Origin: CAZLFA01 sp964558665
GTDB lineage: Bacteria; Desulfobacterota; Syntrophia; Syntrophales; PHBD01
Length of the DNA stretch: 64,000 bases
Assembly: GCA_964558665.1 (NCBI GenBank)
Contig: CAZLFA010000013.1
Span: 9,104 to 73,103 of the forward strand
Direction: 5' to 3'
A program made the translations under genes and the position numbers. Under the pieces are notes generated by a model that was given only the letters and a program-made list of their open reading frames with translations, did not search any database and was not told where the DNA came from. This document shows positions 8,824 through 16,661 of the stretch, piece by piece. The first letter of the stretch is position 1; each line of letters begins with the position of its first letter.

Positions 8824-9735
8824 GTGGATCAGGCCACGGGACTCAGACAGATGAAAAAGAATAAAAAAATCGACGACGGCGTTGCGTCCGCGGCTTTGCC
8901 CCGAGAATATGCCGTTCCCCGCGAGCGTCCCATAAGGGTCATTTCCATTACGAGCGGCAAAGGAGGCGTCGGCAAGACAAATATCTCAGCCAATCTTGCT
9001 TATTCTCTTTCCAGGCTGGGCAAGAAGGTACTGATTTTCGATGCGGACATGGGATTGGCCAATGTGGATGTCGTCCTGGGGTTGACGCCGAAATATAACA
9101 TATCCCATGTTCTCAGCGGAGAGAGAAAGATCAGAGAAACTCTGGTCGAGGGGCCGGGCGGAATCATGATTTTGCCATCCGCTTCGGGTATCCAGGAGAT
9201 GGCGGACCTTTCCAGGGGAAATAAAGTTACTCTGATGGATGAACTGAACAGCCTGAATGAAAACATCGATTTCATGCTGGTAGATACCGGAGCGGGCATA
9301 GCGGGAAATGTAATGTATTTCAATATGGCAGCCGAAGAAATAATTGTCATCACCACTCCGGAACCGACGGCGCTCACCGACGCCTATGCGCTGATCAAGG
9401 TTTTGCACCAGCGCCACGATAAGAAAAGATTTAAACTGCTGGTCAATATGGTAAAAAGCCAGGGAGAGGCCAAAGAGGTATACAAGCGGCTGTTTCAGGC
9501 CACAGACCACTTTCTTAATTTGGCTATTGAATATTTCGGGTTTATCCTTCATGATGAAAAAATGCAGGAGGCCGTGAGACGCCAGCAGGCTCTTGTGGAA
9601 ATTTATCCCCATTCACCATCGAGCAAGTGCATCACTCACCTTGCCGAGAAGCTGTGCCGTGAAAAGCCTGTTAATGACGGGAGTGGCCACCTGAAATTCT
9701 TCTGGGAACAGATCATGGACAGGGAAAGTGGATAA
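8824..9735 (+). CDS. flhG: MinD-like ATPase FlhG (FleN), flagellar number regulator
   Basis: FlhG is a MinD/ParA-type ATPase that counters FlhF and limits flagellar number. The product has a deviant Walker A motif (GKGGVGKTN) at about residues 45-53, DADMGLANVDVVLG as switch region, and a C-terminal amphipathic stretch. The start is taken as GTG 8824 because GGAGGT lies seven bases upstream and the protein then begins MDQATGLR, as in relatives; the GTG at 8809 would lie before this ribosome-binding site. The ORF overlaps fliA by 8 bp. Confidence 0.96.
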   Translation: MDQATGLRQMKKNKKIDDGVASAALPREYAVPRERPIRVISITSGKGGVGKTNISANLAYSLSRLGKKVLIFDADMGLANVDVVLGLTPKYNISHVLSGERKIRETLVEGPGGIMILPSASGIQEMADLSRGNKVTLMDELNSLNENIDFMLVDTGAGIAGNVMYFNMAAEEIIVITTPEPTALTDAYALIKVLHQRHDKKRFKLLVNMVKSQGEAKEVYKRLFQATDHFLNLAIEYFGFILHDEKMQEAVRRQQALVEIYPHSPSSKCITHLAEKLCREKPVNDGSGHLKFFWEQIMDRESG

Positions 9736-10438
9736 GAAGACACGTGATGAGCTTGTTTTAAAATATACGCCGCTGGTGAAGAATATTGTAGGGCGTCTTA
9801 CCGCAAAACTGCCTTTTCACGTTGCCGAGAGGGAGGACCTGACTCACGTGGGTGTTATCGGACTGATGTCTGCACTGGACAAGTTTGACCAAAGCAGAAA
9901 TGTCCAGTTTGAAACATACGCACGGTTCAGGATAAGGGGGGCAGTTCTTGATGAACTGCGTTCCCGCGACTGGGTGTCAAGATCAGCGCGCGGCAAAGAC
10001 AACATGCTGGAGAAGGCTTATGCAGCTCTTCAGAAAAAGCTGGGGCGCCCGCCGGACGATGAGGATGTTGCCGATTCGCTGGGAATAAGCATTGACGAAT
10101 ATTATAAGATTCTTGATGATGCCAAGGGTATTTCACTTGTCAAAAGTGAAGATCTGCCCCAGGACTATTTTGAAACTCACGGTCATCATGATGTCCTTGA
10201 GAGCATCCAGCAGGATAATCCGTATAATCTGTTTTCCAATCAGCAACTGAAGGATAAACTCAAACAGGCAATCGAACGGCTTCCTGAGAAGGAAAGACTG
10301 GTTCTTTCTCTTTACTATTATGAAGAACTTACAATGAAGGAAATAGGCAGAGTGCTTGAATTAACGGAATCGAGAGTCTGCCAGATTCACTCGCAGGCCG
10401 TTTTGAGACTGAGGTCTGCTGTAAAGGACCTGAAATAA
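9728..10438 (+). CDS. fliA: RNA polymerase sigma factor FliA (sigma-28)
   Basis: FliA is the sigma factor for late flagellar genes. The 236-residue product has region 2 (DLTHVGVIGLMSALDKFD, FETYARFRIRGAVLDELR), region 3, and region 4 (LPEKERLVLSLYYYEELTMKEIG, ending in SRVCQIHSQAVLRLR). It starts at a GTG inside the end of flhG, preceded by AGGGA. Likely target promoters in this window lie before flgM (19174) and flagellin (23549); FlgM (19236) is its expected anti-sigma partner. Confidence 0.97.
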   Translation: MDKKTRDELVLKYTPLVKNIVGRLTAKLPFHVAEREDLTHVGVIGLMSALDKFDQSRNVQFETYARFRIRGAVLDELRSRDWVSRSARGKDNMLEKAYAALQKKLGRPPDDEDVADSLGISIDEYYKILDDAKGISLVKSEDLPQDYFETHGHHDVLESIQQDNPYNLFSNQQLKDKLKQAIERLPEKERLVLSLYYYEELTMKEIGRVLELTESRVCQIHSQAVLRLRSAVKDLK

Positions 10439-10454
10439 ACAGGCAGAGTCAATT

Positions 10455-11033
10455 ATGATCAGGAAAGTAAGACTGGACATATTAGCCGCCCTTGGAGATG
10501 AAGGCATTATAGGGGAAACGGCTGATATAGAGAAGGAGGTGACGGGACGGGAGGAGCCCGATATCCATGCGCGATGGTATCCCGGAAAGCGGTTCCTGAT
10601 TTGGACGCTTACCGGTGTTACGCTCCTGGCGGTGTCTTTGTCGAGCCTGGGGATATATTTATGGATGCAGGATAAAAAATCGAAGGCTGCGGCCAGGGCC
10701 AAACTGGCGGAGCAGGCAATTCCGGGTATGAAAGAGCCGGTGGCAAAGCTCAACGGCTTCATGGTCAATATTAAAGACAGCAAAGGCAATCAGAGAATTC
10801 TGGTTTGCGACATATGGCTCGAACTGGGAGCGGGGCGCAAGGGCAAGGAAATTGAGGACAGGGTAGATGTCAGAAACATAATTTATACCATGGCTAAAAG
10901 CAAAAATGTTGCAATATGGGTGTCTCCGGATGAGAGGCAGTCGATAAAGAAAGAAATTTACGCCCGCCTGAACGGACTGCTCGGCGAGGGAGTTGTAAAA
11001 ACAGTATATTTCATGCGTGTCGAGATTCTATGA
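10455..11033 (+). CDS. Second FliL-like membrane protein
   Basis: This 192-residue product resembles FliL: a cytoplasmic N-terminal region of about 50 residues, one membrane helix (about 52-74, LIWTLTGVTLLAVSLSSLGIYLW), and a periplasmic domain with VAKLNGFMVNIKD, then KSIKKEIYARLN-like text and a C-terminal VVKTVYFMRVEIL. The end pattern matches that of FliL at 2-472 (KVYFLDFVIQ). It lies 16 bp after fliA and probably ends that operon. A role as a second stator-associated FliL is inference from architecture and context. Confidence 0.75.
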   Translation: MIRKVRLDILAALGDEGIIGETADIEKEVTGREEPDIHARWYPGKRFLIWTLTGVTLLAVSLSSLGIYLWMQDKKSKAAARAKLAEQAIPGMKEPVAKLNGFMVNIKDSKGNQRILVCDIWLELGAGRKGKEIEDRVDVRNIIYTMAKSKNVAIWVSPDERQSIKKEIYARLNGLLGEGVVKTVYFMRVEIL

Positions 11034-11047
11034 GAATGTAATTTTAA

Positions 11048-11222
11048 CCCTGATTACGAGGTAAAAAAAACGTAATAATCTTTGGCATCCTGGTCCAAGA
11101 GGCTTTCCGCGGCTCAGAATATTTTTCACAAGAATAATATTTGATTCGCCGCTTGAAAACCTCTTCGATCAGGATAATATTCACTTATCCAGGTGCCTAT
11201 ACGTTCTATTGCGTAATACGGG
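11048..11222 (+). repeat. Palindromic interspersed repeat, copy A
   Basis: This is one of four related 170-175 bp elements in the window (others at 13955, 26226, 49677). Ends are near-inverted (an imperfect GGATTACGC-type end at left and GCGTAATACGGG at right). Inside are inverted CCTGGTC/GATCAGG blocks and a core hairpin with the arms GCGGCTCAGAATATTTTTC and a partner near ATATTTGATTCGCCGC. No ORF is present. This looks like a MITE or large REP-like element; no transposase is in the window. It occupies most of the 322 bp gap between 11034 and 11355; the rest shows no clear gene. Confidence 0.8.
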
Positions 11223-11355
11223 TTTACGGGCCCATGTCTCCGGAAGGAAAAAGAACCTTTTCCATATGGAAAGAAGGTATAATATTTGCTATAAACATTA
11301 AAGAATCTATGCTTCCATGACGATTAATTAATTAAGAAGGGGGATCAAGTCTATC

Positions 11356-11676
11356 ATGGTCAGAGCTATAGATATGCAGCAGGTCATTACACAGGCCTTT
11401 CCTGTGGAGAAGGTGCAGCAGACGCAGCAGCAGCACCCAGAAATCCAGCAGCGTTACTTTGACCTTAAGCTCAATGAGGAGCAGAGGATCCTGCGGGAAA
11501 AGGTAAAAAACACCGAGGAGACCCACGGGGCAAAGATAACCGATAGGGAATCCGGACAGGGTGAGAGGCAGGAGACGGGAAAGCGGAATGCCTCCGGTGA
11601 ACGGCCGCAGCAGACGGAAAAGGTGTCTTCATCCTTAATGACGGAAGAAGGGTCGATAATTGACGTCAAGGCATGA
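11356..11676 (+). CDS. Small hydrophilic hypothetical protein in flagellar operon
   Basis: I do not recognise a family. The 106-residue product has no membrane segment or signal peptide. It is rich in Gln and charged residues (KVQQTQQQHPEIQQRYFDLK, then LNEEQRILREKVKN), so a helical or coiled stretch in residues 20-60 followed by a disordered tail is likely. An AGAAGGGGG sequence lies about 13 bases before the ATG. Its position beside a DUF2802-like gene and a FliK-like gene suggests an accessory flagellar role, which is inference. Confidence 0.6.
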   Translation: MVRAIDMQQVITQAFPVEKVQQTQQQHPEIQQRYFDLKLNEEQRILREKVKNTEETHGAKITDRESGQGERQETGKRNASGERPQQTEKVSSSLMTEEGSIIDVKA

Positions 11677-11732
11677 TGATCATTTTATGACGGTGGGCTT
11701 TTCCAACGCCTTCAATTTCTAAACAGGAAAAT

Positions 11733-12212
11733 ATGGATATACATTCCTTATTAATATTCCAGATAGCAGCGGACGTTGTTTTATGCGCGGCTATCATTTA
11801 TCTGCTCAGGGTAATCAATAGAAGCATCAGGAATAGAAAGTTCGATACAAGTGATCAGCAGGTAAACGAGTTCAGGCGGCTGCTTGACGAATCTCAGATA
11901 TTCGGAACACATTTTCTTCAGGCGCTGGAAGACGGGAGAGAGGTTCTGAAGGAGATAGCCTCTACGGTTGAAGAGAAAGAGAGAATTCTTAAAGCATTGA
12001 TATCCGAGTCCGATGAGAAAATCAGGCAACTGACCAGTCAGAAAAACACGGCTGACAGCTTCAATCCGGACTCCGATAAAAAATATAATGACGCGATAGG
12101 CATGGCCAGGCAGGGTTTAAGCCGGCATGAAATAGCCAGGCAGTCCGGGCTGGCCGAGGGAGAGGTGGCGCTTATTATGGACCTGGTAAACAAAAAGAGC
12201 GCCAACCTGTGA
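11733..12212 (+). CDS. DUF2802-like membrane-anchored coiled-coil protein
   Basis: The 159-residue product has an N-terminal membrane helix (about residues 5-27, LLIFQIAADVVLCAAIIYLL), a charged coiled-coil region (about 45-105, including EVLKEIASTVEEKERILKAL) and a C-terminal helix-turn-helix-like segment (AIGMARQGLSRHEIARQSG, then EGEVALIMDLV). This layout matches DUF2802 proteins that commonly sit near fliA in polar flagellar loci and is reminiscent of SwrB-type regulators. A role in flagellar regulation or assembly is inferred. Confidence 0.7.
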   Translation: MDIHSLLIFQIAADVVLCAAIIYLLRVINRSIRNRKFDTSDQQVNEFRRLLDESQIFGTHFLQALEDGREVLKEIASTVEEKERILKALISESDEKIRQLTSQKNTADSFNPDSDKKYNDAIGMARQGLSRHEIARQSGLAEGEVALIMDLVNKKSANL

Positions 12213-12253
12213 CGGCTTTGTAAAAAATCCAACTGCTGCGCAGCGCTTCATTC

Positions 12254-12270
12254 TTCGCCGCTTGAAAACC
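12254..12270 (+). repeat. Possible fragment of the palindromic repeat family
   Basis: The 144 bp gap before the FliK-like gene contains 17 bases (TTCGCCGCTTGAAAACC) identical to the core right arm of copies A and C. The rest of the gap (12213-12253 and 12271-12356) does not align to the element by eye, though it holds a short GCTGCGCAGC palindrome. It may be a decayed copy or chance similarity. Confidence 0.35.
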
Positions 12271-12356
12271 ATTTGCACAAGTCATGCGGAACTTTCACAG
12301 TTGAGTATTTCTCACCTTTGCCATGACCGGTAGTTAAGACGAGTCTTTTTAATTCG

Positions 12357-13589
12357 ATGCCGCTTATTAATCTTACCGATATTTCACCTCAGCAGATTGG
12401 CAGAGTCCTTCAGGAATTCACGATGAAGGAGCTTGCCAACCTCTTCTCCCGGGGTGAAATACTGGAGGCTTCCGTATCGGAAAAGCTGGGGCCGCAAAAG
12501 GCGGTAATCATGCTGAAGGATCATCAGGTGGTTGCCGACACGGAAGTTCCTTTAAAGGCGGGTGAAAAAATATCGGTGAGAGTCGAGCAGCTGCAGCCCA
12601 AAATCACGCTTCGCATCATTGACAGCAATGCACCGGAAGCCGCACAGTTCAAACAGAATGAACAGGTTAAGGAGTATATTCGTTTTCAAAGAACAAATCC
12701 TGAATCTCTTGTAAAGATGGTGACGGAGTCTCACGAAGCCTTGACACCCCTGATGTCGGATGCCGCTCTCAAACCCATGATTAAAACTGATATTGGCAAT
12801 ATCCTGAAGCTTCTGGACTCTGTTGTTTATTCCAAGACGAGCGTTGCCAACAACGATTTTATCAGGGAAATGGTGTCCAATCTGGGACTGAATACAGAAG
12901 GCAATCTTCTTAAGATGATCAGGGAATATGGGAAAGAGGCGCCGGGAAAGCCGGAGTTGAAGGAGCCGGCCGCCAAAGGCGGAAAAGCGGAAATCGCTGT
13001 ACCGAAGGAGATGTCCGGAACTCTGAAAGGTCAGCTGATGCAGCTTTCTCAGGAAGTCGCGGCCATCATTGATAGGAAGGAGACAATAGATCAGGGAAGT
13101 TTGCAGAAGCTTGCCCGTGCCCTGGATTTTGCCAACAGTTCCGTGAAAGCGTTGGAATCTCAACAGGTAGTGAATGTTGCCCTTCAGGATGGCGACGGGA
13201 CATATATGCTGCAGATCCCCATCCTTTTTCCCGATGGGTTTCGCACAGGTGAACTCTATATCGAGAAGGATAATGATCCGGACAGCACGGAGAGGGAAGA
13301 AGGGAGATACCGGGTTGTGTTCTTTCTTGATATGGATGCCATGGGCAGAATCATGATCGACGCAAGCATGGGGAAGAACAGAATCGGATTTACGATAAAG
13401 TGTGAGCGGGAAAGCATTCGTGACTATATTATGTCTCGAATTGCTGAATTAACGGACAGGCTTACCGCACAAGGGTATAAGATCGATTATATGGCCTGTC
13501 GTGTCGAACGTGATATTGAAAAGGAACAGAAACAGTATATACTGCAACAGAGCGTATACTCTCAGGACGCAATAAACCTTTTCGTATAA
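12357..13589 (+). CDS. FliK-like flagellar hook-length control family protein
   Basis: The 410-residue product resembles FliK-type proteins: a long variable N-terminal region (with a Pro/Lys/Ala-rich linker at about 195-220) and a C-terminal domain (about 275-395) with repeated beta-strands, including MLQIPILFPDGFRTGELYIEKD and VVFFLDMDAMGRIMIDASM. FliK C-terminal domains interact with FlhB. The next gene encodes an FlhB C-terminal-like protein only 3 bp downstream, a pairing that supports the call. It may be a second FliK; a canonical fliK is not seen in this window. Confidence 0.7.
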   Translation: MPLINLTDISPQQIGRVLQEFTMKELANLFSRGEILEASVSEKLGPQKAVIMLKDHQVVADTEVPLKAGEKISVRVEQLQPKITLRIIDSNAPEAAQFKQNEQVKEYIRFQRTNPESLVKMVTESHEALTPLMSDAALKPMIKTDIGNILKLLDSVVYSKTSVANNDFIREMVSNLGLNTEGNLLKMIREYGKEAPGKPELKEPAAKGGKAEIAVPKEMSGTLKGQLMQLSQEVAAIIDRKETIDQGSLQKLARALDFANSSVKALESQQVVNVALQDGDGTYMLQIPILFPDGFRTGELYIEKDNDPDSTEREEGRYRVVFFLDMDAMGRIMIDASMGKNRIGFTIKCERESIRDYIMSRIAELTDRLTAQGYKIDYMACRVERDIEKEQKQYILQQSVYSQDAINLFV

Positions 13590-13592
13590 AAT

Positions 13593-13883
13593 ATGAAAAA
13601 TAAGGAAAAGAAATCTCTGCCGATGGCGGCGGCACTTCAGTATGACAGCCGAAAGGATTCAGCTCCCAGAGTGACTGCATCCGGACAGGGGCTGATTGCG
13701 GAAAAAATAATTGAACTTGCGAAGCAGCACGATGTTCCGATAAAGCAGGATCCAAATCTGGTTCAAATATTGAGCAGGCTTGATATCAATGAACAGATAC
13801 CAGTCGATCTGTACAAAGCCGTTGCCGAGATACTCGCATTTGTCTATTCCCTTAATGAAGATTGGCAAACAAGGAACACCTGA
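13593..13883 (+). CDS. FlhB C-terminal-domain paralogue (FhlX-like)
   Basis: The 96-residue product matches the segment of FlhB after its NPTH cleavage site: AAALQYDSRKDSAPRVTASG aligns with AVALSYDQEKMFAPMVVAKG, and the C-terminal YKAVAEILAFVYSLN aligns with YRAVAEILAYVYGLK of FlhB at 4443. There is no membrane domain and no NPTH. Such stand-alone proteins are known and can stand in for the cleaved FlhB fragment in substrate switching. It is coupled to the upstream FliK-like gene. Confidence 0.88.
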   Translation: MKNKEKKSLPMAAALQYDSRKDSAPRVTASGQGLIAEKIIELAKQHDVPIKQDPNLVQILSRLDINEQIPVDLYKAVAEILAFVYSLNEDWQTRNT

Positions 13884-13891
13884 TAATTATT

Positions 13892-13918
13892 CCAAACAGG
13901 AAAATAATTCCTGTTTGG
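13892..13918 (+). other. Perfect 11-bp inverted repeat after the FhlX-like gene
   Basis: CCAAACAGGAA at 13892-13902 and TTCCTGTTTGG at 13908-13918 form an 11 bp stem with a 5-base loop, 8 bp after the gene stop. No T-run follows on the + strand, so it is not a standard intrinsic terminator. It may act as an mRNA 3' end stabiliser. Confidence 0.55.
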
Positions 13919-13954
13919 CGTGTATAAACGATCAAGGATTACCCGCTTATTAAA

Positions 13955-14128
13955 CCCGGATTACGCGATAAAAAAAAGTAATACTCTTTGGCATCCCGGT
14001 CAGAGAGGCTTTCCCCGCCTCAGAATATTTTTCACAATAAAAATATTTGATTTGCCGCTTGAAAACCCCTTTGACCAGGAAAATATTTACTTATCTAAGT
14101 GCCTGTAAGTTCTATTGTGTAATCCGGG
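13955..14128 (+). repeat. Palindromic interspersed repeat, copy B
   Basis: A 174 bp member of the repeat family in the same orientation as copy A. It starts CCCGGATTACGC and ends GTGTAATCCGGG, with inner blocks CCCGGTCAGAGAGG and CCCCTTTGACCAGG and the core hairpin arms CAGAATATTTTTC and AAAAATATTTG. No ORF. It separates the accessory genes from the flgF operon. Confidence 0.8.
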
Positions 14129-14274
14129 CTAAATGCTTTTAAGTATGGTTTTATGCACTATTGAAGTTGTGCAGGATGCATCAGGCCCTCTACAGCCTTA
14201 ATATTCAATCTTCAAAATCAATCAGGAAAGCCATCTCTGAAAGTAGCGGCAGTCAGACAGGATGAAACCCTGCA

Positions 14275-14291
14275 TGGCATGTAAATTGCTT
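14275..14291 (+). promoter_or_regulatory. Sigma-54-type promoter upstream of flgF
   Basis: TGGCATG at 14275-14281 and TTGCTT at 14286-14291 match the -24/-12 sigma-54 pattern, with GG and GC separated by exactly 10 bases. The site lies about 33 bp before the flgF ATG. Sigma-54 control of rod and ring genes is common in polar-flagellate Gram-negative bacteria. It would need an enhancer-binding protein that is not seen in this window. Confidence 0.72.
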
Positions 14292-14323
14292 TTGTCTCCA
14301 ATAAAACGACAGGAGCAATCCTC

Positions 14324-15040
14324 ATGTCCTACGATGTAACTGATGTCGGAAAACTTTGTGTGAGAAGCATTGCACAGCTTGACCGTGTTGCAAACAATGT
14401 TGCGAACACCGGAACATCGGGATTCAAAGCCGATCATCTCCATTATTTCATGAGTGAAAATCCGGGACCGAAATCGGATCGGACGCCATCCTACAAACCA
14501 CATGTGGCGATCGATCTTTCACAGGGTGCAATTCAGAAGACAGGCAATGTAACTGACGTTGCGATTCACGGTGAAGGTTTTTTCACCATTCTGGGAAAAG
14601 ATGGAAGTTCCCTGTATACCCGCAAAGGAGATTTCTCAGTTTCTCAGGACGGCAGATTGTTAACTTCGTCAGGGGATGAAGTGGTAGGTGACGGAGGCCC
14701 GATTGTTATAAACAATGGTACGGCAAGGATTAACGATAGAGGTATCGTTGAAGTCAACGGTGTCGAGGTAGGGCGGCTGAGCGTCGTCGCCTTTGATAAT
14801 CCGAAGGCCCTGCTGAAAAAAGGAGACGGCCTTTTTGTTGATCCGGGTACTGCCGGCATGCGAACGCTGGACAATCCGGTAGTGCTTTCAGGTCATCTGG
14901 AGGTATCCAATGTGCAGGCGCTCAAGGAGATGGTTGATATGATCGATCTTCAAAGGTCTTTTGAAACATATCAGAAGGTCATATGGACAATGACCGATAT
15001 GGACAAGCTGTCGACCAGCAGGGTCGGCAAAGTGGCTTAG
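14324..15040 (+). CDS. flgF: Flagellar proximal rod protein FlgF
   Basis: FlgF is a rod subunit. The 238-residue product has the rod/hook N-terminal helix with the NNVANTGTSGFKAD signature (the ANNxANxxTxGFK motif), a central beta domain with YTRKGDFSVSQDGRLLTSSG, and the C-terminal helix QALKEMVDMIDLQRSFETYQK. It is the first gene of the operon flgF-flgG-flgA-flgH-flgI-flgJ. A short variant FlgF is normal in this position next to flgG. Confidence 0.95.
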   Translation: MSYDVTDVGKLCVRSIAQLDRVANNVANTGTSGFKADHLHYFMSENPGPKSDRTPSYKPHVAIDLSQGAIQKTGNVTDVAIHGEGFFTILGKDGSSLYTRKGDFSVSQDGRLLTSSGDEVVGDGGPIVINNGTARINDRGIVEVNGVEVGRLSVVAFDNPKALLKKGDGLFVDPGTAGMRTLDNPVVLSGHLEVSNVQALKEMVDMIDLQRSFETYQKVIWTMTDMDKLSTSRVGKVA

Positions 15041-15117
15041 AATAACAGTTTCCGTATGGAAACCCGGGATGCGGCAATAAGCGCTTCCGAGTTGCAGGGA
15101 AGTCAAGGAGGAGAAAA

Positions 15118-15903
15118 ATGATTAGATCACTGTGGACAGCGGCAACGGGAATGCAGGTCCAGCAATTTGATCAGGATGTTGTAGCGAACAATCTGGCCAA
15201 TTTGAATACGGTGGGTTTCAAGAAATCCAGAGCGAACTTTCAGGATCTTATGTATCAGCTCTACGTAACCGCAGGAGCACAGACGGCGGCCGGCACCCAG
15301 ATTCCCACAGGGATGGAAGTAGGCATGGGGTCGAGACCGGTCGGCACACAGAAAATATTTACACAAGGCGATTATACATACACCGGGAATCAGTTTGACT
15401 GGGCCATAGAAGGCGACGGGTTCTTTCAGATAGATGATGGAACCGGCAACACCGTTTATACCCGGGCCGGAAATTTCCGCGTCAACAAGGATGGAATTGT
15501 CGTGAATTCGGACGGACTCAAGCTGACTCCATCCATAACGGTGGATGCAAAGACAGTATCTTTTACAGTGGAAAGAGATGGAACATGGACCGCTCTGGAC
15601 AACACGGGTACCGTCCTGGCAACGGGACGTCTGGAGCTTGCCCAGTTCATCAATCCCAGCGGACTTTCCAGTCTGGGCAGAAATCTCTACGGCAAGACCG
15701 ACGGATCGGGAGATGCCATCACCGGCTATCCGGCTACAGATTCACGCGGTACGGTGACACAGTTTTCGCTGGAGCAGTCCAATGTCAGCGCCATCGAGGA
15801 AATGGTCAAGATGATAACCGGACAGAGGGCGTATGAGATCAATTCCAAGGCCATACAGACTGCCGACAGCATGCTGTCCATTATCAATAACCTCAAGAGG
15901 TAA
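15118..15903 (+). CDS. flgG: Flagellar distal rod protein FlgG
   Basis: FlgG forms the distal rod. The 261-residue product is of standard length and has MIRSLWTAATGMQVQQ, the NNLANLNTVGFKKSRANFQD motif, VYTRAGNFRVNKDGIVVNSDG and a C-terminal EEMVKMITGQRAYEINSKA helix. An AAGGAGGAG ribosome-binding site lies just before the ATG. It is followed by flgA after 4 bp. Confidence 0.98.
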   Translation: MIRSLWTAATGMQVQQFDQDVVANNLANLNTVGFKKSRANFQDLMYQLYVTAGAQTAAGTQIPTGMEVGMGSRPVGTQKIFTQGDYTYTGNQFDWAIEGDGFFQIDDGTGNTVYTRAGNFRVNKDGIVVNSDGLKLTPSITVDAKTVSFTVERDGTWTALDNTGTVLATGRLELAQFINPSGLSSLGRNLYGKTDGSGDAITGYPATDSRGTVTQFSLEQSNVSAIEEMVKMITGQRAYEINSKAIQTADSMLSIINNLKR

Positions 15904-15907
15904 CAGT

Positions 15908-16648
15908 ATGTATTCGACGCGATTGATGACAAGGGTGCTTAATATTTTATCGGCAGTGATCATGGCATGCGCCGTATTCGCGGCAGGTATTGCTCAGGCG
16001 GGGGACGCAGTCCGCTTTGATGAAGCTGCGATCAAGAAAATAATCAGGAGCCATGTAGAGAACAATATGCCCTGGCCGAAGGATGAAGCACGCATCACTT
16101 TCCCCTTCAAGATAAACAATATCGTGCTTTACGGCGAGGGAATAACATATCAGGTGCTGGCGAAAAGGAATGACGGCTATGTCGGCGATGCAATGTTTGC
16201 CGTGAGATTTTATTCGAACGGCGATCCTGTGAGAGAAGAGAACGTCAGGATTCTCTTCGAAGTGGCACGGGATGTCGTGATCAGCGATAAGGTGTTGAGC
16301 AGGGATATGGAAATAAGGGCTGATGACGTGCGGCTTGTCAAAAAATGGTACAGCCGCATTCCGCTCAATACCCTGTCGGAGCTGGTCGATGTTGTCGGCA
16401 AGAAGATGTCTACGACCATTCGACCCAAAGTGGAAATTACCAGAAATATGATTAAGGAACCGGCTGTGGTCAAACGCGGCAGTATGGTGAAGGTGGTCCT
16501 CGACAACGGAGCGATGCAGATAACAACGGTCGGTTTGTCCGAGGAGGACGGGACAAGAGGTTCTATCATACGTGTCAGAAATATGACGTCCAAGAAGACA
16601 ATATTTGCCAGGGTTTTGGGAGAATCACTGGTGGGAGTTGAATATTAA
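15908..16648 (+). CDS. flgA: Flagellar P-ring chaperone FlgA
   Basis: FlgA is a periplasmic chaperone for assembly of FlgI into the P-ring. The 246-residue product has a signal peptide ending about residue 30 (VIMACAVFAAGIAQAG) and a C-terminal SAF-type beta domain with ISDKVLSRDMEIRADDVRLV and VVKRGSMVKVVLDNGAMQI. The ATG 15908 was chosen because it gives a signal peptide and follows flgG directly; the open frame upstream overlaps flgG. Confidence 0.93.
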   Translation: MYSTRLMTRVLNILSAVIMACAVFAAGIAQAGDAVRFDEAAIKKIIRSHVENNMPWPKDEARITFPFKINNIVLYGEGITYQVLAKRNDGYVGDAMFAVRFYSNGDPVREENVRILFEVARDVVISDKVLSRDMEIRADDVRLVKKWYSRIPLNTLSELVDVVGKKMSTTIRPKVEITRNMIKEPAVVKRGSMVKVVLDNGAMQITTVGLSEEDGTRGSIIRVRNMTSKKTIFARVLGESLVGVEY

Positions 16649-16661
16649 AGGAGATGCGAAC

